64,000 nucleotides of DNA from assembly GCF_037126465.1 (NCBI RefSeq), contig NC_088203.1, forward strand, positions 104,928,409 through 104,992,408. The letters run 5' to 3'. A program made the position numbers and the translations under genes. Shown here piece by piece: positions 21,330-31,463 of the stretch (positions are counted from its first letter, which is position 1; every line of letters begins with the position of its first letter). Below the pieces are notes generated by a model. The model ran no database searches, was not told where the DNA came from, and saw nothing but the letters and a program-made list of their open reading frames with translations. The stretch is from Ornithodoros turicata (taxonomy: Eukaryota; Arthropoda; Arachnida; Ixodida; Argasidae).

Positions 21330-21564
21330 CCTGTATTGCGTATCCTTGTGTATATTTTATTGTGTCTTATATATTGCATTGTATGTATTGTATAACTCTT
21401 GTGTATTCTGTTTATATGTACATACCTTATAGCATATTGTACGTCTTGTTTTCTCCATCTCTCACTCTGTTCCTCTTAATTTTTTTTCTGTATCCTTACC
21501 GTGTGCCCACCTCCGTTATGTAATGCCCTCGGGCTTTTAACGTATTAACAATGAATAAATAAAT
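21330..21564 (+). mobile_element. 3' UTR of the CR1-like fragment
   Basis: AT-rich tail with repeated TGTAT words, then ATGCCCTCGGGCTTTTAACG and ACAATGAATAAATAAATGAT. The layout parallels the tail at 6.0-6.18 kb. Confidence 0.65.
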
Positions 21565-21689
21565 GATCATTGAAATTTTATGTTTAAGACTTCATTCTGA
21601 TGAGGTGATTTCGGAAGAATTAGATTGCGAAAGATGTTTTGCTGGATCGGAGCAACCTAATTTTATGACCAATTTTTTTTTTTCCGGTT

Positions 21690-21815
21690 AGGTTCGGGTT
21701 CGGGTCCCGAGATAATGGTTCGGTACCGGCTCAGCTCCAGGAGGACACGCATATCGGCTGCGAACCGGTACGAGATGCTCTAAACCGGTTCCGAACCGGT
21801 TCATTGCACACCGTA
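21690..21815 (-). repeat. CCGGTTCGGTTCC-rich transposon fragment, copy 1
   Basis: On the minus strand AACCGGTTCGGAACCGG, then CTGGAGCTGAGCCGGTACCG. The same order with CTTGGAGCTGAACCGGAACC occurs at 22.35-22.49 kb. Iterated GGTTCCGG words next to a terminus are typical of some hAT-like MITEs, but no 8-bp duplication was found, so the class is uncertain. Confidence 0.45.
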
Positions 21816-22344
21816 TACGCCCTAAAATAAAAGGTAAGAAAGTTGCGAAAGCTTTATTTCTCTTCGCATGTCCTAGCTGGCCGCAAAGCTGTGACAAGAA
21901 CGACTGTCCACAGGATAGTGAAACTACAGAGTGTAGGAGGAGCAGAAGAAGTGGGGAGACGTGATCAATTGCTCCTCTTTATTTACCTTACAAACAAACA
22001 AACAAATGCATTATGCAGCTTACGCGGTGGAGGGAGGCAAACGAGAGCCGGTCCCTCATATACTGGAGAGGGGCCCCTTGATAACGCGGTCTGCTCCCGG
22101 GTGGGCCGTGTCTTTGAACGCAGTGCCTATCAAATGGTCCTTGGGGCGGCATCGCTTGCGGCTTGCTGTTTCCGGGAAGCTTTTTTTATTTTTTTCCTAA
22201 AAGCTACGCACTTCCGCTTCCATTGGAGACTCGGGTTGCAAGAGACGTCTCATGGACCGGTCCCCTTTGGGACAGGTTGGGGTGCTTAAGGTATAGGTGA
22301 GATGAAAAACGGTCAGTCTCGAACTCTCGACGATTTGAAACCGC
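21816..22344. other. No recognisable feature
   Basis: This lies between the two GGTTCGG fragments and could be interior sequence of one element, but no coding similarity was found. Confidence 0.35.
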
Positions 22345-22490
22345 TTCTGAAACGGTAACCGAAATTTTCTAAATCGGTTCGGTTCCGGTTCAGCTCCAAG
22401 ATGGCAGTGGCCTTTCCGGTTCGGTTCCGGAAAAAAATAACGGTCCTTTCCGGTTTTCGGTTCCGGTTTGGTTTGGCACTCTGCTCGAAA
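22345..22490 (-). repeat. CCGGTTCGGTTCC-rich transposon fragment, copy 2
   Basis: The minus strand begins CAGAGTGCCAAACCAAACCG and continues with several CCGGAACCGAA words. A CAGAGTG start would suit a hAT terminus. It lies in the same orientation as copy 1. Confidence 0.45.
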
Positions 22491-23139
22491 CAAAGAAAAT
22501 GCTCTATTGCTTGGTAAGATGATATGTCGTGTTTAAAAATCCGATATCACTATTTAACCTCGCAGCTTCACGAATTTTCGAAGCCTGTCGACGTCGTTCT
22601 CGCGAATGAAAGCCACTTAGATTAGCAGGGCGGGCACACCACGAAAAAAAATTGGGATGCAGGTTGACCATTCACGCAAATAACCGTTTTTTGCATACGA
22701 GAACTGCTGCGCAAACTGACAAACCATAAAACGAGACACTCTATCGCGACATCTATGCATCAAGCATAACACACTTCCTCCTGTATAGCGTGCGTGTGCG
22801 AAGGTCCAGTCAACTTGTACCTTAGTATCTAGCATACACGAGCACGGCGCCTGCAGCACCGTGTGCGCGATCACGGCCGAGGTGTAACGTAAATTTTGGC
22901 CTATGTGTACTTTGGGTCGGCGCCGCTGTTCCGCTAGAACAGAGTAACCGTTTTGCTTCTTCGATGAAAGAAACAAATCGAGAAAAAAAAAAAAGAGAGA
23001 GAAAGCAAACACACAGAAAACTGCATGGAACTGCATGGTGAACTCCATCATCATCTCTGTCGCTCTATGGTTCATCATCTCTTCGTTTTCTCATCATCTG
23101 TTTGTACTTTCTGCACTGACTCGACTGACTATCGACCCC
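22491..23139. other. No recognisable feature
   Basis: Contains an A/GA-rich run near 22981-23005 and no coding similarity. The 153-codon minus frame at 22617-23078 includes a phenylalanine run from that tract. Confidence 0.4.
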
Positions 23140-23275
23140 TAGTCAACGTCGTTCATCACCTCATCAACAGCACACATCTCATCCTGCCCATTGTGCCTTG
23201 GGGTAGTGGGCCGCACCTCATGTGGCGAATTTCCCCATTGATCATCATTAATTTATCTGTTGTTGTTGTTGTACT
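23140..23275 (+). mobile_element. LINE 3'-end fragment
   Basis: TTCATCACCTCATCAACAGC, then TTGGGGTAGTGGGCCGCACC and GGCGAATTTCCCCATTGATC, ending (GTT)n at 23260-23271. A second copy of the same segment lies at 24.78-24.88 kb. No coding part remains in either. Confidence 0.6.
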
Positions 23276-23289
23276 TTCCGTCTGTAAGC

Positions 23290-23382
23290 GTACTGGGGTA
23301 GCCAGTTTGACTTCGTCGAAACTTACAACACCATTTCCCTCCCCGTTTTTTTCTTTATCACGTCCCCATCACCATCACAGGA
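23290..23382 (+). mobile_element. LINE tail fragment (GTAGCCAGTTTGACTTCG type)
   Basis: CTGGGGTAGCCAGTTTGACT, then TTCTTTATCACG and (ATCACC) units. It is the same family as 1.83 kb and the interrupted copy at 60.36 kb. Confidence 0.6.
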
Positions 23383-24090
23383 AAAAAAAAAAGAGTGTGA
23401 AAGTGGCTTCCACGTCGTCACCTGGTTCGCTAAGAGGACAACAGGTCTCTCTAGTGTGATTGAATGCTAGCCCCCTCTACGTAAGGTGGAGTCACCCTTT
23501 GTAGAAGCGAATGCCGCTAAGCCGCCATGTTAACGCCCACGCTTACCATGCACGAATGCTGTGTACCGATTTCACCAACTTTTTCAAACCTCCTCTGCTA
23601 CGTATTTACTCAACTCTAAAATGTAGTGTGTCGCTATACGTATAGCTGCACTTTTGTGAGCGCATCACGAGCTATGCATGGGAGTCAAGATGGCGGAAAT
23701 TCGTAGCAGAAGACGCGGTTGTCTTCACCCTATGTAGAGGGAGCTAGTATTGAGGCACCCTAGGCCTCAGAATCTCTTGCGGACGTCTAGAAAGAATTTC
23801 GACATGCGGGATGTATTTCCTTCTTTCTTTTTGCTCGACGCCGCAGCTCGAAACGCGTGGAACGTTTTCTCAGCGTGCGAACGTCGCGTGCTCCGCCACG
23901 ACGTCGCACGCGCGGCGAAGGAACACCCGCGAGCCGACCACCCGAAACGCATGGGACGCGTACAGGGCGAGTGACGAGCACCAATGTAGCCGTATTCGTC
24001 GACCCAAGCGTTTATTGAAATGTACCGATGCCGTTATTTTCTACGGTTTCTGCGTTCATTCGTTCCAGATATTGCTGAAATGCAAAAATA
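23383..24090. other. Unassigned stretch
   Basis: AGAGGGAGCTAGTATTGAGG at about 23736 recurs at 24.96 kb and inverted at 24.93 kb, a small dispersed repeat around a larger block. A GC-rich stretch at 23.86-23.95 kb shows open frames on both strands but no domain. Confidence 0.4.
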
Positions 24091-24637
24091 CAGGGCTCGC
24101 CAAGATGAACTTCGGGGTTTGTAATGAAGATAAAACAAATAAGAGCAGTGTCGGAAAGCCAAAGTAGATGTTAGAGGACGTATTATGGCCCAAAATTTTA
24201 TGTCAGTAATTTCGCTTGGTGTTTTACTCTACGGATAAATCGTGAAAATTAAAAAACCGCCGCTCCCTAATCGGCAGTACCTGTGTTTCAGCCTCTTTCC
24301 GTCAGATGGCGACACGGTCGAACGCGGCGTTGCAGACGACATCAAACCATCAAACCAAGTGAACAACTGGAACTGAATGCAGACTCGTATCTGCAACGCC
24401 GCGCTCGACCGTTCCGCCATCTGACGGGAAAGAGCTAAAACACAGGTATAGCCGATTAGACAACGGCGTTTTTTTTTTTAATTTTTACGATTTATCCGTA
24501 GAGAAACACACCAGGCGGAATACGTCCGGGGTGTTCGGGGCGTAATACGTCCTCTAACATCCACTTTGGCTTTGCGACACTGTTCTTGTTTGTGTTATCT
24601 TCATTCCAAACCCCGAAGTTTACATTGGCGAACCCTG
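24091..24637. mobile_element. Long-armed foldback element, TA-flanked
   Basis: The left arm (24091-24335) begins CAGGGCTCGCCAAGATGAAC. The right arm (24391-24637), inverted, begins CAGGGTTCGCCAATGTAAAC. Shared blocks in order include CTTCGGGGTTTG, GATGTTAGAGGACGTATTA, CTCTACGGATAAATCGT and GTCAGATGGCG. About 55 bp of unpaired centre remains. TA lies at 24089-24090 and 24638-24639. The arms differ by several percent plus indels, so the element is older than most PAL-A copies. Confidence 0.8.
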
Positions 24638-24779
24638 TACATTTAGTGCAGTGAGTATATTGTCTCAAATATTTCTGCGAGCTACTCATACCATCGGGAA
24701 AACGCACCACGCGTTTCGGCCTTTCCTTCCTCACGACACGTGACTTGAACGTCTACTTTCGCCGCTCAACCCGATCGTC

Positions 24780-24880
24780 ACCTCATTATCATTTTAGATC
24801 TCATGCGGTCCCGTCGGCATTCGGGTAGTGGGTCACAACTCGGGTGGCGAATTTCGCCATTCATCATTATCAGTGTATTC
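24780..24880 (+). mobile_element. LINE 3'-end fragment
   Basis: CCTCATTATCATTTTAGATC, then GGGTAGTGGGTCACAACTCG and GGCGAATTTCGCCATTC, matching the 23.14-kb fragment in order and orientation. Confidence 0.55.
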
Positions 24881-24983
24881 GTTGTTCGCCGCTCACAAGC
24901 GACGTCGCGTCGGACGTCATCAAGTTAGGTCACCTCAATACTAGCTCACTATGCGCAGAGGGAGCTAGTATTCAGGCAACCTA

Positions 24984-25231
24984 CACTCTTAAAAATGAAC
25001 TTCACCTCATAGCACGCTCCTAGCCAACCATTATCTCGAATGATATCGTTATCTGCCCTGATTTGTTGAAAACGGGGGCGTACGCCATTTCTGTGACACT
25101 TATGCTGTTCATAACTGTCACAGAAAAGGTGTACGCCCCGTGTTTTCAACAAATCAGGGCAGATAACGATATCATTCGAGATAATGGTTGGCTAGGAGCG
25201 TGCTATGCGGTGAAGTTCATTTTTAAGAGTG
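24984..25231. mobile_element. PAL-A palindromic MITE
   Basis: A 248-bp copy with TA on both sides. Both arms carry CCATTATCTCGAATGATATC rather than the CATCATCTC version of several other copies. The inner right arm has GGTGTACGCCCCGTG instead of GGCGTACGCC. The loop is in the CTTATGCTGTTCAT orientation. Confidence 0.9.
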
Positions 25232-25894
25232 TACATAGGAACTGGGCGTCACAGTGTAGGATAAACAGCAGCACACACATTTCAAAGTCACGCTTTCAGC
25301 TCGTACACAAATGGCTCTTTCTCTGTCGAAATCACGGCGGCGAGACATCCCAGCCTGCGTCACTTTAATTACGTCTGGAGGACGTCCGTGTCGTATTATC
25401 TTCTCGCGAAAAAAAAAAAAAAAAAAAGGCGAAACAGGCGGCAATTTCACGCTGCCTTCTAACGAGTTGACAATTTGACATTCCCTTTGTTTCCGGGAAA
25501 GACGGTTTGAGATTTGCACGTAAATTAAGGAAGCGCAGCGTTGAACCGAGAAGAAGACACGTAAGTTGAAATTCTCACGAGACACCTTTATATATGTGTA
25601 TATATATATACAGTGTATAGTAATTACGTCTGTCGTCGAGCTCGATAAGCGAGATACTGTAAAGAACGTTATACGCCTAGGGAAGGTTGTTCTTAGTTGA
25701 CGTTTTAACACCGTGATATAAGATTGATTTCGAGAAACTGTGAATTTAACACTGAGATTGTTTTTGTACGGTTCTCTTTTCACCAAATTACTTCGACCTA
25801 TTGGGCAGAGTATTGCCTCTTGCGATGAAATTCCCCAATCATCACCATTGGAATAAAGTGTCACTGTTTGAGAAGCTGATAAGTAAATAATTAA
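25232..25894. other. Unassigned stretch containing the longest open frame in the window
   Basis: A 247-codon minus frame spans 25223-25966. It begins in a dispersed repeat, passes through a poly(A) run at 25409-25427 (a phenylalanine run) and a (TA)n patch near 25597, and ends inside the PAL-A copy. No domain is recognisable, so I treat it as fortuitous. Confidence 0.5.
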
Positions 25895-25945
25895 AAAATA
25901 TATGGAGAAATTGAACTCGGCGCCCGACCAATTCGGCAACTCCAA
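25895..25945 (-). repeat. Dispersed repeat fragment (GAGTTCAATTTCTCC type)
   Basis: On the minus strand TTGGAGTTGCCGAATTGGTC, then GAGTTCAATTTCTCC. Compare 5.11 kb and 40.55 kb. Confidence 0.4.
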
Positions 25946-26366
25946 AGAAAAAAAAATGAAGAACACAGGAAAACACGTATCAATTATGAAAAATAGAAAG
26001 AACAGAAACTCGCCTTAACACACTCCTCACTGTTTCTTTTGTTTGTTTGTTTGTGTGTGTGTGTGATTATGTGCTCACATACGACAAACTGTGACATTAC
26101 GACCGGCGAGTTGAGTAGATAAGGCGAAGGTTCACTAGATGTTCCCTATTTTTTTCCTTCTGTTCATCGTCATCATAATGCCTCCAATGTGGAGGCTCCA
26201 AAGGCATGGAAAAAAAAAAAAAAAAAACAGAAGATAAACTGCCACCACAGCCTGTGCACTGTTGAACTTGAACTTTTCATTAGGTTATACCCTGAAGTCG
26301 ACCCAGGACACCATACTCAGCCTCTGTATTCCCCTTCCCTCTGCCATCGCTTCTCCATGCGCAATA

Positions 26367-26622
26367 ACCATATGTACAGCTCCCATCAACCTTAATAATA
26401 GCACTGGAAAAAATTTGGCATCGTTTCCGAGCGCGTTAACAGCCACCCTTGGGATGCTGGGGGAACGATAACTGAACAAAAGGCTTCCGTTAAAGTAACA
26501 GAATAATTTTGTTCAACTAAGATTTCCTCGTTTCCCCAAGGGTTGCTGTAATCGCGCTCGGGAATGAGACCACATCTTTTCGGGTGTTATTATTAAGGTT
26601 GACGGGAGCTGTACGTTACGGT
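26367..26622. mobile_element. Foldback MITE
   Basis: Left blocks ACAGCTCCCATCAACCTTAA, CCGAGCGCG and ACCCTTGGG are answered at the right, inverted, by ACAGCTCCCGTCAACCTTAA, CCGAGCGCG and ACCCTTGGG. The arms are about 95 bp each around a centre of about 65 bp (26461-26527). The arms differ at many positions. Boundaries are approximate because no target duplication is obvious. Confidence 0.65.
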
Positions 26623-27173
26623 CACCTGTTGCCGTTTTCTGGACATTCACGAAAGAAATGTACCGCGAAACTCTCAAATAATGGCACTGAGTCGCGTTCA
26701 ACTTAAGAAGGAAAGGAAATGTAGTCCTTCAGGTACATACGCCGTCGGAGATAAGGAAACGCAATAGCGCGCCAGGAGAAATACTGCAGCGCCACCAGGG
26801 GGCCATCATTAGGGGAGCGCACTTTTTGCTGCAACGTAGTGTCAAGCGGCCAGTCTTAACAGCCAAGACGGAAGCAGACTGAGTATGATGGACTACATTA
26901 TGTGGCGCAGAGAGGGAGCTTGTACGTCTCTGCGTCCAGTCATCCTAGCTACGGAGCAGTAATATTTTGACCGCTGACGGACTTGATTTCTTTTCCTTCT
27001 TACGTTGAGCACGACTATAGAAAATGCAATGACCACATAACACATACACACGAACTTACGTAGTGATTCCTGCATACAGCCTACCCCGTGTCTGCTTTCA
27101 CTTCATTCTATTTCTTCATCCTTGATATTATGTGCATTCTGATTTATTCAGTGTCCTGCTATAAGGCATGAGT

Positions 27174-27218
<45 letters not shown>

Positions 27219-28204
27219 AAAAGAAAAAATGGGGATTGTAAAGGCATGAGTATCTTGAGAGGTTTCGGTGGTGTTTTGATTGACAGTGTGTTATGCTCGC
27301 ATGTTGGTGTTTTTTTTTCTTTTCTTCTTATAACAATGTAATGTGTCTCTGCCTTGACGTGGGGGAGGGGGGTGCAGTCTTTCTTTTCAAAGATACATAA
27401 ATCACACCAATAAAAACAGCCCGACAGTGCGGAATGCCCGCCATCGCTTCAGAGTTTCCATGTTCTTATGCGCTCGATGCTGTTTGTTTACCCCTTGTGT
27501 CATTCTGTACGTGCCAGCCTCCAAGGTTAATAATAATACCCCGCTGCCTAGTGTTTATAATACGTGGGACATGGCGCCAGCATTTGCAACGTTGCGATGC
27601 ATGGAGTGCCTGTTGAAAGATAACACACGTGTACTGAGGCGAAGACATGTCGAACAGCCTATTTTTATGCGCATCAATACGAAAAAGAACGTCTTCCAAG
27701 AAGCTCTCTTCAGAATTAATCTAAAGGTCGTGGAAGATTATGTAGCAACGACTAACATCGTTTCCCGTTTCTCTACTCCATTCCTTAAACGACCTCATGT
27801 CCCTACTGCGCAAACAACCCGGGCCCGAGAGTGCACGGCATCCGCAACGCAAGGTAAACACAGCCCTCGGGATGTACTCATTTCTGAAATGAAAGGTTTG
27901 CGCCGCAAAAAGTAAAAGAGGAGCCCCTACCTGGTGGGGCGACGCACAATGTTTTCCAACCAGTCGGCGTAAGACGTAGCGGTGCTTTCTACTTTGTCAC
28001 GAAAGGTTGAAGAGCAAGTATACGTATATTCTGGGTCTATATTCTGTGCCTGGAGAAGCGCTGGCGGCAGATGCGTCTGTTTGCTCAAGCTTTCACCTGC
28101 ATCGCCTAACATTTACAGAAGGGGAATGTAGGTTCAACGACGGAAGGTTATCTTACCTTACGTGGCCTAACGCTCAAGAGGAAAATGAATTTTCTTTTTG
28201 TTGT
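26623..28204. other. Unassigned stretch with (GAT)n microsatellite
   Basis: A (GAT)n run of about 14 units lies at 27174-27217. A 162-codon plus frame at 27427-27915 has no recognisable domain, and about three frames of that length are expected by chance in 64 kb. No repeat termini were seen. Confidence 0.45.
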
Positions 28205-28320
28205 GCAGCGAGTACGACAACAACGATAACGTCTTTACTTTTAATGATTGTGATTGAGGAGTTTCATCGCCAAGGGCGATATACTCTACCCTATGGCCGC
28301 TGGCCTCTCGACCAGCCTTT
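28205..28320 (-). repeat. LINE 3'-end fragment, minus orientation
   Basis: GAGGAGTTTCATCGCCAAGG and CTCTACCCTATGGCC, with CGACAACAACGATAACG at its tail side. It is the same family as 2.08 kb. Confidence 0.45.
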
Positions 28321-28359
28321 AAGGCCCCTTTTGTGTGTGTGTGTGTGTGTTTTTTTTCT

Positions 28360-28452
28360 TTTCTTTTTTCTTGAAGGAATAGCAAGTCGGCCTACGCCTG
28401 ACTAACCTTTCCTCCCTTTCTTTTCTTATCAATAAACATATCCCCCCCCCCC
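28360..28452 (+). mobile_element. LINE 3' end, same family as 51.8 kb
   Basis: A T-rich run, GGAATAGCAAGTCGGCCTAC, then CTAACCTTTCCTCCC, ending in a C run. The 51.83-kb tail reads GGAATAGCAAGCCGGC and ACCTTTCCCC, directly downstream of an RT C-terminus, which identifies this as a LINE 3' end. Confidence 0.6.
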
Positions 28453-28535
28453 CATTGCTGGCAGTAACGTGGGTATAAGAATGAGTCGCGTCACAGTGAG
28501 GACCGAAGTCGTACGCTGTCCAAAAAGTTTAGGCG

Positions 28536-28772
28536 CACTCTTAAAAGTGAACTTCACCACATAGCACGCTCCTAGCCAACCATCACCCCGAATGACAACG
28601 TTCTCGCCCTAGATTTGGTGAAAACGGGAGGAGGAGCCTATTTTGTGCCGTGCATAATGGCACAAAATAGGCTCCTCCTCCCATTTTCAACAAATCAGGG
28701 GCGAGAACGTTGTCATTCGGGATGATGGTTGGCTAGGAGCGTGCTATGTGGTGAAGTTCATTTTTAAGAGTG
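28536..28772. mobile_element. PAL-B palindromic MITE, CG-flanked
   Basis: CACTCTTAAAAGTGAACTTC ... GAAGTTCATTTTTAAGAGTG, 237 bp, flanked by CG on both sides (28534-28535, 28773-28774). The core is GGAGGAGGAGCCTATTTTGT ... ACAAAATAGGCTCCTCCTCC around a short centre. The outer arms match PAL-A, while the inner arms (ACAACGTTCTCG) are specific to PAL-B. Confidence 0.9.
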
Positions 28773-28984
28773 CGTGTGCTCTTAGGGCAGAGCATTGGTG
28801 GGATGGATTTGGCCAATAATTTTTGTTTATTTCCCTTTCCTTTTGCCGTTGGTGGAACCTGTCGAAAGGTACAGTCGGCAACTCTCTTATGGTTCACAAC
28901 GACCACTCTCACATCCTATACGAAGGAGAAGAAGTTCTGCATATTCAAAACAGGATAGAACTGATCGAACCACTGAAACAAATC

Positions 28985-29194
28985 TAGCTATCTTGCAGCG
29001 AATGCAGAATAAGGCCTTGCGTGCTATAGGCTGTCTTCCCTTTGATGCATCTGTATTGCCAATTATGGTTACATATGGCGCTTTTAACATTATTACCACT
29101 TATAAACGTAAACTACTTTTAAAAATATTTGTGGAATCGACGTGCCACATGAACAATTTTCAACGTACTTTTAGTTTAGTAGGACAACATTATG
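28985..29194 (+). pseudogene. CR1-like reverse transcriptase thumb segment, interrupted
   Basis: The frame reads LAILQRMQNKALRAIGCLPF, then VTYGAFNIITTYKRKLLLKI and NNFQRTFSLVGQHY. L-x-x-L-Q-x-x-Q-N-K-A-L-R is the conserved segment following the RT palm in CR1/L2-type ORF2. The frame is cut by the PAL-A copy at 29195. The probable continuation resumes at 29766, where joining across the MITE keeps a plausible open frame and the end SPADFKRRLTVVLMC is followed by a stop at 29888-29890. Confidence 0.65.
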
Positions 29195-29443
29195 CACTCT
29201 TAAAAATGAACTTCACCGCATAGCACGCTCCTAGCCAACCATCATCTCGAATGATATCGTTATCTGCCTTGATTTGTTGAAAACGGGAGGCGTACGCCAT
29301 TTTTGTGACAATTATGAACCGCATAAGTGTCACAGAAAAGGCGTACGCCTACCGCTTTGAACAAATGAGGGCAGATAGCGATATCATTCGAGATAATGGT
29401 TGGCTAAGAGCGTGCTATGCGGTGAAGTTCATTTTTAAGAGTG
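29195..29443. mobile_element. PAL-A palindromic MITE with palindrome extended into flank
   Basis: A 249-bp copy whose outer 37 bp are identical between arms, while the inner arms differ at about nine positions. The palindrome does not stop at the termini: 46 bp of left flank (29149-29194) is repeated, inverted, at 29444-29489. The original right border appears to be at 29765, where TCATTTTTAAGAGTG recurs, followed by TG that matches the TG preceding the left end. Confidence 0.85.
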
Positions 29444-29489
29444 CATAATGTTGTCCTACTAAACTAAAAGTACGTTGAAAATTGTTCAT

Positions 29490-29750
29490 TGCTTGTGCGG
29501 AACGACTTTCAAAAACTCGCGGCCTCGTGCGCTTTCTCCAAGCAACGGGCCTAGCGGAGAGACCACTCTAGTGCACCTCTCACCTACAGTGTGCTTCTGT
29601 CCCATCAGTACCGGTCATCCTGCTTCTACATCACTTTGAAGTCCTCAACTCCCCTTTCTCCCACCTTCTTTTCCTTTTTTTTGGCTATAGTCGCGACGAT
29701 GCCCACTTGAGTGCGGCCAACAACGGCAAGCTACCTCGACCCCCCCCCCC
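29490..29750 (+). mobile_element. 5'-truncated LINE inserted in the MITE terminus
   Basis: The coding end LSKTRGLVRFLQATGLAERP, then L and a stop at 29569-29571, is the extreme C-terminus of a tick-type non-LTR polyprotein. The 3' UTR contains GGCTATAGTCGCGACGATGC and CAAGCTACCTCGAC followed by a C run. The same 3' end occurs at 31.89 kb. The 15-bp direct repeat TCATTTTTAAGAGTG (29429-29443, 29751-29765) is its target duplication, taken from the MITE terminus. Extra inverted flank sequence lies at the 5' junction. Confidence 0.75.
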
Positions 29751-29765
29751 TCATTTTTAAGAGTG

Positions 29766-30118
29766 TGGGCGCCAACGTTTGAGGTTTTTAATTCGTGTTT
29801 TTTTTTTTTAATAATTTTCGTGACATTATGTTGAGTGCAGCATCTCCAGCAGATTTTAAACGTCGGTTGACTGTTGTACTTATGTGCTGATTAATTGGCC
29901 GCACTGTCATTGGTGACTATTATGTGATAGCCTTTTCCTCTTCCGGTGCTATTTGTTTGCACTCCTGTTGTATCCCCTTTCGAGTATATAATTATTTTTG
30001 TATTATTTCATCGCTTTTCTTCACCTTGTTATTGATGTGTTGACGCTGTTGGAGTGCTGCGGGCTGTGGACCTGCGTTACGGGGGTTTGGTCCCCTTTGT
30101 GGGAAAACATGTACTGCG
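29766..30118 (+). pseudogene. 3' remainder of the interrupted CR1-like element
   Basis: After a T-rich decayed stretch the frame SAASPADFKRRLTVVLMC ends at 29888-29890. D-F-K-R-R-L is a typical CR1-type ORF2 ending. The untranslated tail runs toward 30118, where the next PAL-A copy begins after CG. Confidence 0.55.
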
Positions 30119-30367
30119 CACTCTTAAAAATGAACTTCACCGCATAGCACGCTCCTAGCCAACCATCATCTCAAATGATATCGTTATCTGCCCTGATTTG
30201 TTGAAAACGGGGGCCGTACGCCTTTTTTGTGACAATTATGAACAGCATAAGTGTCACAGAAAAGGCGTACGCCCCCCGTTTTCAACAAATCAGGGCAGAT
30301 AACGATATCATTTGAGATGATGGTTGGCTAGGAGCGTGCTATGCGGTGAAGTTCATTTTTAAGAGTG
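30119..30367. mobile_element. PAL-A palindromic MITE, CG-flanked
   Basis: 249 bp with CG on both sides. Both arms share the private variant CATCATCTCAAATGATATCG (others have CTCGAATG), an example of arm-to-arm identity. The loop is in the CAATTATGAACAGCATAAG orientation. Confidence 0.92.
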
Positions 30368-31064
30368 CGTGCTTTGATAAGGTATAATAACAACAACTTG
30401 ATGAAAAAAAAAAAACTCTGGGTGGGACACAGCCGGTAAAAAATACATTTTGCGTCTCCGATACCGCTCGAGTCTTGTCGGCTGCGCGCCTGCTGTCAAA
30501 GCCGGACGTCATCCAAATATCTTAGATAACAGTTATCATCATAATGTAAAAATGATTGAGTTTGGGCAAAAAAGAAAAAAAAAGAACACGAAGAACAACA
30601 GACGACAGAGGAGGACCCTTGAGTCGTTCTCTATCGTCCGTTCTTTTTCTTTCTTTCTTTTTGCCCAACCTCAGGCTTTTTTACATTATGGAGTTCCTCA
30701 ACGAGCTCGCCCCCATTTGTGCTATTTTATCCTATAAGATATCACACATTTAAGATATCTTTGAATACGGTCCCGTAATACAATTGGTCAGTTGATACAG
30801 TACAATACAATTGGTTGATTACATGGTCAGATTTCGTGTTGTTTCGTGATTGTGGTAATGAGAAAGGCTGACAGCCTGTTTCCTCTGTTTTGCAGAAGTA
30901 TAAAGTAAATCCGCGTTACTCGAGTTAAAAGGGAAACGATAGTTCCGGGAATCCCTGTTGTTTCCAAAATTGCGTTTACTGCGCAACTTCTCTTCAGAGT
31001 ATCAAGAAAACTCACTCGATATACTTCAAATTATTATGCAAAACAGAGAACACGCAGTACAACA
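30368..31064. other. No recognisable feature
   Basis: A-rich runs lie near 30401-30413 and 30569-30590. Short repeats of ACAATTGGT occur around 30780-30815. No coding similarity was seen. Confidence 0.4.
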
Positions 31065-31068
31065 TTAA

Positions 31069-31463
31069 AGGGGTTGGGACACTTTCATAGATATGGTTCA
31101 TTACATTGTTGACAAATGTACTGCATCCCAGAATACTGAAGCGAAAATAATTATTCCTCTAAGTGCCGTACTTCGCGAGATGCAAGCCCTCAAAAACACT
31201 CTCGAGCAAAGCGCAGACGTCAGAGAGCTCAGAGTTACGTCCATTCCCATTGGCTGCCGTAAGCACGTGACTTGCCGCGCGCTGCCTCAATGGCGGCGAG
31301 GGCTGTGACGTCAGAGCCGCATGAGTTTCGGTATTCGCGGTGCCCATTTTCTCCGCTTCTATTACCCACATCGATGTGAAACTTTCAATGCATGTTCACA
31401 TCGGTCCAAGGAACCGTCTTTTACGTTTATTTGGATAACCTGGAGTGACCTGTCGCAACCCCT
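31069..31463. mobile_element. TTAA-flanked MITE
   Basis: TTAA at 31065-31068 precedes AGGGGTTGGGACA. The right end, inverted, is AGGGGTTGCGACA and is followed by TTAA at 31464-31467. The insert is 395 bp without a transposase. TTAA duplication with AGGGG termini points to Kolobok or a piggyBac relative. Which of the two cannot be settled without the transposase. Confidence 0.7.

Noticed and set aside
25223..25966. 247-codon minus-strand open frame, the longest in the window
   Set aside because: It passes through a poly(A) run, a (TA)n patch, a dispersed repeat and the end of a PAL-A MITE, and shows no domain. Best explained as a fortuitous frame.
27427..27915. 162-codon plus-strand open frame
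   Set aside because: No recognisable motif, a GTG rather than ATG first codon, and about three frames of this length are expected by chance in six frames of 64 kb.
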